Assembly (NCBI GenBank): GCA_013697365.1
Contig: JACCXA010000215.1
Coordinates: forward strand, 1 to 8,018
DNA length: 8,018 nucleotides
Origin: Chthoniobacterales bacterium
GTDB taxonomy: Bacteria > Verrucomicrobiota > Verrucomicrobiia > Chthoniobacterales > UBA10450
Direction of reading: 5' to 3'
The position numbers and the translations under genes were made by a program. Positions 6,429 to 8,018 of this stretch are shown piece by piece. Every line of letters begins with the position of its first letter. Position 1 is the first letter of the stretch. The notes under the pieces were generated by a model. It was not told the DNA's origin and made no database searches. It saw only the letters and a program-made list of their open reading frames with translations.

Positions 6429-6923
6429 CTACTTCATCTCCGCAACATCGCGCAAGCGATGTGATCCCAGATCAATCAGTGACGCACCGGCCGGGAGAGC
6501 ACCGCGCACGATGCCCGCCGAAACACCCGAGATCAAAATCTGATCGCCATGTCCAAATCCCCGGAGACGCGCGGCGCGGCGTACGTGCGGTCCGCGATAA
6601 TCTGCGCCGGCTTCCCCAGTGTGGATCGCCATGCGCACGCGCACCGGCGCCTGATCGGGCCACGCTTCCCTGCCAATAGCTCGCTGGATGGCACACGCCG
6701 CTCCCACGGCATCGCTCGCACGTGCAAAGACGGCGAAGACGCTGTCGCCTTCGCCCCGTTCAAGAATGATGGCACCATCATGCGCCTCGATCTTCTGAGC
6801 GAAGATCTCATCATGTTTTTGCAGCGCGCAGCGGGTCTCGATTGGGTGCGCCTCCCACGCACCTGTCGAGCCTTCCATGTCCGTAAATAGAAACGTAACA
6901 GTCCCAACGGGCCGGCCTGCCAT
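6429..6923 (-). CDS. Class III adenylate/guanylate cyclase domain, truncated by an in-frame amber codon
   Basis: The ORF gives a 164-residue protein from the ATG at 6923, chosen because it directly precedes the conserved GTVTFLFTDMEGST and has a G-rich stretch just upstream. The in-frame extension to 7130 crosses a strong hairpin and has no family match. The cyclase fold is recognisable: metal-binding Asp15 (FTDMEGST), Asp60 (RGEGDSVFAVF), RVRMAIHTGEA (95-105), and GPHVRRAARLRGFGHGDQILIS (111-132). The position normally held by the transition-state Asn (VNRxAR) is Arg115, while the later conserved Arg119 is kept, so activity is doubtful. Family members continue into an ATPase and TPR domains. 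Here TAG (6431-6429) stops translation after RDVAEMK, and the continuation lies in the same frame immediately downstream. This is best viewed as the 5' part of a pseudogene that could still express a lone cyclase domain. The VOC gene lies upstream on the same strand. Confidence 0.75.
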   Translation of the reverse strand: MAGRPVGTVTFLFTDMEGSTGAWEAHPIETRCALQKHDEIFAQKIEAHDGAIILERGEGDSVFAVFARASDAVGAACAIQRAIGREAWPDQAPVRVRMAIHTGEAGADYRGPHVRRAARLRGFGHGDQILISGVSAGIVRGALPAGASLIDLGSHRLRDVAEMK

Positions 6924-6949
6924 GCCCCCGATTATGAAATTCGTTCTTC

Positions 6950-6966
6950 CTCCGGCAATACCGGAG
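6950..6966. repeat. Perfect 6-bp hairpin CTCCGG-caata-CCGGAG followed by a short T run
   Basis: CTCCGG (6950-6955) and CCGGAG (6961-6966) pair perfectly around a 5-base loop. On the plus strand the sequence continues TGTTTTAA, which makes it resemble a weak intrinsic terminator for plus-strand transcription. On the minus strand it sits in the leader of the cyclase gene, 27 bases before its ATG. No plus-strand gene ends here, so its job is unclear. It may block antisense transcription from the right or act in the cyclase leader. Confidence 0.45.
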
Positions 6967-6982
6967 TGTTTTAAGGTCGCAG

Positions 6983-7029
6983 ACCGCTTCCACGTGTCTG
7001 ATTCCGTGTCTTTCCCAGACGGAAGCGGT
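6983..7029. repeat. Long inverted repeat (9 + 5 bp arms) between the VOC and cyclase genes
   Basis: The left arm is ACCGCTTCC (6983-6991), a 4-base bulge ACGT, then GTCTG (6996-7000). The right arm is the continuous CAGACGGAAGCGGT (7016-7029). All 14 bases of the right arm pair with the left arm around a 15-base loop. The structure lies 26 bases beyond the stop of the minus-strand VOC gene. It is therefore a good candidate for that gene's transcript-end hairpin, although no T tract follows on the minus strand, so simple intrinsic termination is not supported. Confidence 0.6.
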
Positions 7030-7054
7030 GGTCGCCGCGCATGTACTAAGCCGC

Positions 7055-7489
7055 TTACGGCTTGTGCTCGACTGAGACCATCCAGCCGACGCCGAAGCGA
7101 TCCTGCAGCATACCGAACTTCGGTGCCCAAAAGGTCTTCTCGAGCGGCATGCTTACCAGTCCGCCCTCAGCCAGCGCTGTGAAGACACGCTCGGCCTCAG
7201 CTTCGTCGGGCACGGTGATCGAAAGCGAAAAGCCCTCGAAGCTCGCCTTGCCGTCACACATGCCATCGGATGCCATGAGAGTCGTTTCGCCGATCCGGAA
7301 GCTCGCGTGCATCACCTTGTCGTCAAAGCAGGACGGCATCGCCGGCTGCGGCTCCGGACTTTCCTTGAAGCGCATGAGCATCAGCACCTGAGCGCCGAGG
7401 GCGGTGCGGTAAAACTCGAGCGCCTCTTCGCAGCGGCCGCCGAAGGAGAGATAGGGTTGAACGAGCGTGTTGGGCTTGGATGTGGACAT
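7055..7489 (-). CDS. VOC-superfamily protein, PhnB-like (glyoxalase/bleomycin-resistance fold)
   Basis: The 144-residue protein matches the PhnB-like branch of the vicinal oxygen chelate superfamily. It opens with VQPYLSFGGRCEEALEFYRTALGAQV (10-35), the usual start of these proteins, followed by VMHASFRIGETTLMASDG (59-76), the SITVPDEAEAERVFTALAEGG segment (90-110), and the end WAPKFGMLQDRFGVGWMVSV (121-140). Length and layout are those of a complete single-domain member; such proteins usually dimerise. The substrate is not predictable, and despite the family name nothing here points to phosphonate metabolism. His61 and Glu68 fall where metal ligands can occur, but I cannot confirm metal binding. 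The ATG at 7489 is chosen by family alignment. The in-frame extension to 7696 has no recognisable content. No Shine-Dalgarno is evident. The gene seems to be expressed alone. Confidence 0.9.
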   Translation of the reverse strand: MSTSKPNTLVQPYLSFGGRCEEALEFYRTALGAQVLMLMRFKESPEPQPAMPSCFDDKVMHASFRIGETTLMASDGMCDGKASFEGFSLSITVPDEAEAERVFTALAEGGLVSMPLEKTFWAPKFGMLQDRFGVGWMVSVEHKP

Positions 7490-7502
7490 GCCGTGAGGTT
7501 GC

Positions 7503-7525
7503 CAGCGCGCGCTGATTGTCGTCAA
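7503..7525 (-). promoter_or_regulatory. TTGACG box and 12-bp palindrome upstream of the VOC gene
   Basis: Reading toward the VOC gene on the minus strand, TTGACG (7525-7520) resembles a -35 element. Five bases later comes CAGCGCGCGCTG (7514-7503), a perfect 12-bp palindrome ending 13 bases before the ATG. A palindrome in the -35/-10 spacer is where a repressor operator would sit. No good -10 hexamer follows, and alternating GC makes the palindrome less surprising, so this is tentative. Confidence 0.25.
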
Positions 7526-8018
7526 GGGCGGCAGAACCAGGAACCCACTCAGCTTTTGAAAATCCGAGTCGTTGTCTAAGTCAGGGTGAAAGACGCGGCT
7601 GCAATACGTGAGATTCGCAATCCGGTCATATATTCCGCTCAGCGCGATTTGGACGGCGAGTCCGGCGCCCAGTCGTTGCGCTCTCTGCGGCGGCATGGGT
7701 GCTAAGGGCTTACACGCGCCCTAGGGCCAACGTCCGCACTCGCGGAGCGCGGCTTTGATTGACTTCGATTTCTACCGCTGCCCTGCTTCGAGCGCGTAAT
7801 CCAAGGAGAGAGTAGTAGATCAATATCTGCGTCTGTATTGCGACGAGCCTTGTCGCTATTGGGGCCATCCTAAATCGACCACTATAAGATTAGCCAGGGA
7901 GGGCAGAGACGAGCTTTAGATTTTAGCGGGTGTAGGGTAATCGACCGGAACGGTGCTAAATGCGTAGGCAAAAGTGCGTGGAGTGCGCCAACCACCCGCG
8001 CCAGGGGAGGGACACGAC
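7526..8018. other. Stretch without a recognisable gene
   Basis: No convincing coding region, tRNA or rRNA is seen on either strand. The minus frame stays open from 7526 to 7696 ahead of the VOC gene but has no family-like content. Beyond 7697 all frames are interrupted. Small local features are a GCCCTAGGGC palindrome (7718-7727), part of which can also pair with AGGGC at 7705-7709, and a somewhat AT-richer stretch from about 7790 to 7940. It could hold the promoter region of a gene beyond the right edge or decayed sequence. Confidence 0.5.

Noticed and set aside
6924..7130. 69-codon N-terminal extension of the cyclase ORF
   Set aside because: It runs through two hairpins and into the VOC gene, and the domain starts exactly at the ATG at 6923.
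7490..7696. 69-codon N-terminal extension of the VOC gene
   Set aside because: PhnB-like proteins start close to the PYLxFxG motif; the extension shows no signal peptide or known domain.
7800..7880. AAGGAG followed by a hydrophobic reading (CIATSLVAIGAILNRPL) on the plus strand
   Set aside because: Two adjacent TAG codons precede the hydrophobic stretch and there is no start codon after them, so no ORF is supported.
1..8018. CRISPR array, insertion sequence or transposase, tRNA genes, phage genes
   Set aside because: No regularly spaced repeats, transposase motifs, tRNA-like arms or phage proteins were seen on either strand.

Overview
The window is about 8 kb of moderately GC-rich bacterial DNA. 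It carries a mixed set of envelope, signalling and accessory genes. Most starts lack a clear Shine-Dalgarno sequence. The mix of a small WGxxG-type C-terminal anchor protein, a LysM-like/YkuD L,D-transpeptidase, a secreted ankyrin-repeat protein and a cyclase fused to an ATPase/TPR protein suggests a Gram-negative soil bacterium. Verrucomicrobiota is my best guess, but this is inference, because no rRNA or other phylogenetic marker is present.

Layout, left to right. (1) 1-77, minus strand: N-terminus of a charged small protein cut off by the window edge. (2) 216-464, plus: small secreted protein with a glycine/leucine anchor. (3) 599-1693, plus: L,D-transpeptidase with signal peptide. (4) 1780-2967 and about 2888-4609, plus: a FIST-domain sensor overlapping a soluble hybrid histidine kinase. 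(5) 4701-4795, plus: a decayed second copy of the L,D-transpeptidase C-terminus, converging on (6) 4785-5642, minus: a secreted ankyrin-repeat protein. (7) 5731-6923, minus: a broken cyclase-ATPase-TPR gene. Its cyclase half is intact as an ORF but ends at an in-frame amber codon. The ATPase domain is missing, and the TPR half is scattered over three frames. (8) 7055-7489, minus: a PhnB-like VOC-fold protein. (9) 7490-8018: no gene seen.

The most coherent functional unit is the FIST/kinase pair. A stand-alone FIST protein directly upstream of a hybrid kinase is the architecture of the NosP-NahK nitric-oxide pathway of Pseudomonas, so the pair is a candidate ligand-sensing phosphorelay. No output regulator lies in the window. 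The pair sits between an intact L,D-transpeptidase and a mutated remnant of its 3' end, which points to duplication or insertion at that site. Much of the right half is decaying or non-coding.
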